A DNA stretch of 6,574 bases, taken from assembly GCA_021775715.1 (NCBI GenBank), contig JAJFHI010000208.1, positions 1 to 6,574 on the forward strand, read 5' to 3'. Below are positions 6,239 to 6,574 of this stretch, in pieces. Origin of the DNA: Hyphomicrobiaceae bacterium. GTDB lineage: Bacteria; Pseudomonadota; Alphaproteobacteria; Rhizobiales; Hyphomicrobiaceae. The first letter of the stretch is position 1; each line of letters opens with the position of its first letter. Both the position numbers and the translations under genes were made by a program. Under the pieces are notes generated by a model, which saw only the letters and a list, made by a program, of their open reading frames with translations, was not told where the DNA came from and ran no database searches.

Positions 6239-6574
6239 CTAAGGCGCGTCGACGGTCGCCGCCGGTTTATAATCCTTCGACCACATAGGTAGCGTCCCGC
6301 TACCTACAAACTTTCGATAATCCAGTTTGCCAATTTGCATATCGAACTGCAAAGGTTTTACTTTCGCGGCAAACGGCCCATACCCACGTCCGGTTTTGGT
6401 CGCGTTCAATGTCAGGCGCAATTGATAACTTCCCGCTTCGAAATCTAAAATGCGCTCTATGGTTTCGTCGTCGCGCGGGTAGAACTGCACATCCTGTGAG
6501 ACAGACGCTTTTCCAGACAGAGATATTGGCGCAAATGCTTGCCCACGTTCATCACCCCATGCGCCGACACGCGC
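6239..6574 (-). CDS. Hypothetical protein, C-terminal part (5' end beyond window)
   Basis: The minus-strand frame is open from the window edge at 6574 to the TAG at 6239-6241, giving the last 111 residues of a longer protein. The GTG at 6490 is an internal codon, not a needed start, since the frame runs on upstream without a stop. The visible part starts ARVGAWGDERG and contains YPRDDETIERILDFEAGSYQ and SGTLPMWSKDYKP. Alternating hydrophobic and polar residues (YQLRLTLNAT, VKPLQFDMQIG) suggest beta strands. I see no membrane segment, repeat or catalytic motif and do not recognise the family. It converges on the TetR gene, with the DinB remnant starting right after its stop. The codon choice looks like that of the neighbouring genes, so it is probably a real gene. 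Confidence 0.6.
   Translation of the reverse strand, partial: ARVGAWGDERGQAFAPISLSGKASVSQDVQFYPRDDETIERILDFEAGSYQLRLTLNATKTGRGYGPFAAKVKPLQFDMQIGKLDYRKFVGSGTLPMWSKDYKPAATVDAP

Noticed and set aside
1..6574. CRISPR array, transposon ends, phage or toxin-antitoxin genes
   Set aside because: I looked for regularly spaced repeats, transposase motifs and small paired ORFs on both strands and found none.

Overview
The window looks like an ordinary chromosomal stretch from an alphaproteobacterium. The base composition is moderately GC-rich, no mobile-element genes are visible, and the best hint is the HAD-IIA hydrolase with a DxWGV motif, a type common in alphaproteobacteria. The lineage is an inference; no rRNA, tRNA or other marker gene is present to confirm it.

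Layout: a regulatory leader (1-180) with several short repeats and a 7-bp inverted repeat precedes a complete plus-strand ABC exporter half-transporter (181-2049). A strong stem-loop (2063-2104) separates it from three minus-strand genes. In transcription order these are a divergent PLP fold-type II, threonine-dehydratase-like protein (5083-4088), a TIGR01459-type HAD hydrolase (about 4017-3139) and an alpha/beta-hydrolase (3044-2151). They run in the same direction with short gaps, so at least the first two may form an operon. The alpha/beta-hydrolase lies 94 bp further on and could have its own promoter.

A non-coding divergent region of about 350 bp (5084-5432) holds a 7-bp perfect stem-loop and a perfect 12-bp palindrome lying inside a wider 7-bp inverted repeat. 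It leads into a plus-strand TetR-family regulator (5433-6011). Beyond that, on the minus strand, lies a C-terminal fragment of a DinB-family protein that has lost its front two thirds. It is followed by the last 111 codons of a minus-strand gene that enters from the right edge and that I do not recognise.

How the genes work together: the sequence shows no clear pathway. The ABC protein is a self-contained exporter. The PLP-like protein, HAD hydrolase and alpha/beta-hydrolase are small-molecule enzymes or enzyme-like proteins of unknown substrate. The TetR regulator most plausibly controls itself through the palindrome and possibly the divergent minus-strand genes. I found no CRISPR array, phage, transposon or defence module. 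The most notable items are the remodelled active site of the PLP-like protein, the DinB remnant, and the dyads in the two regulatory regions.
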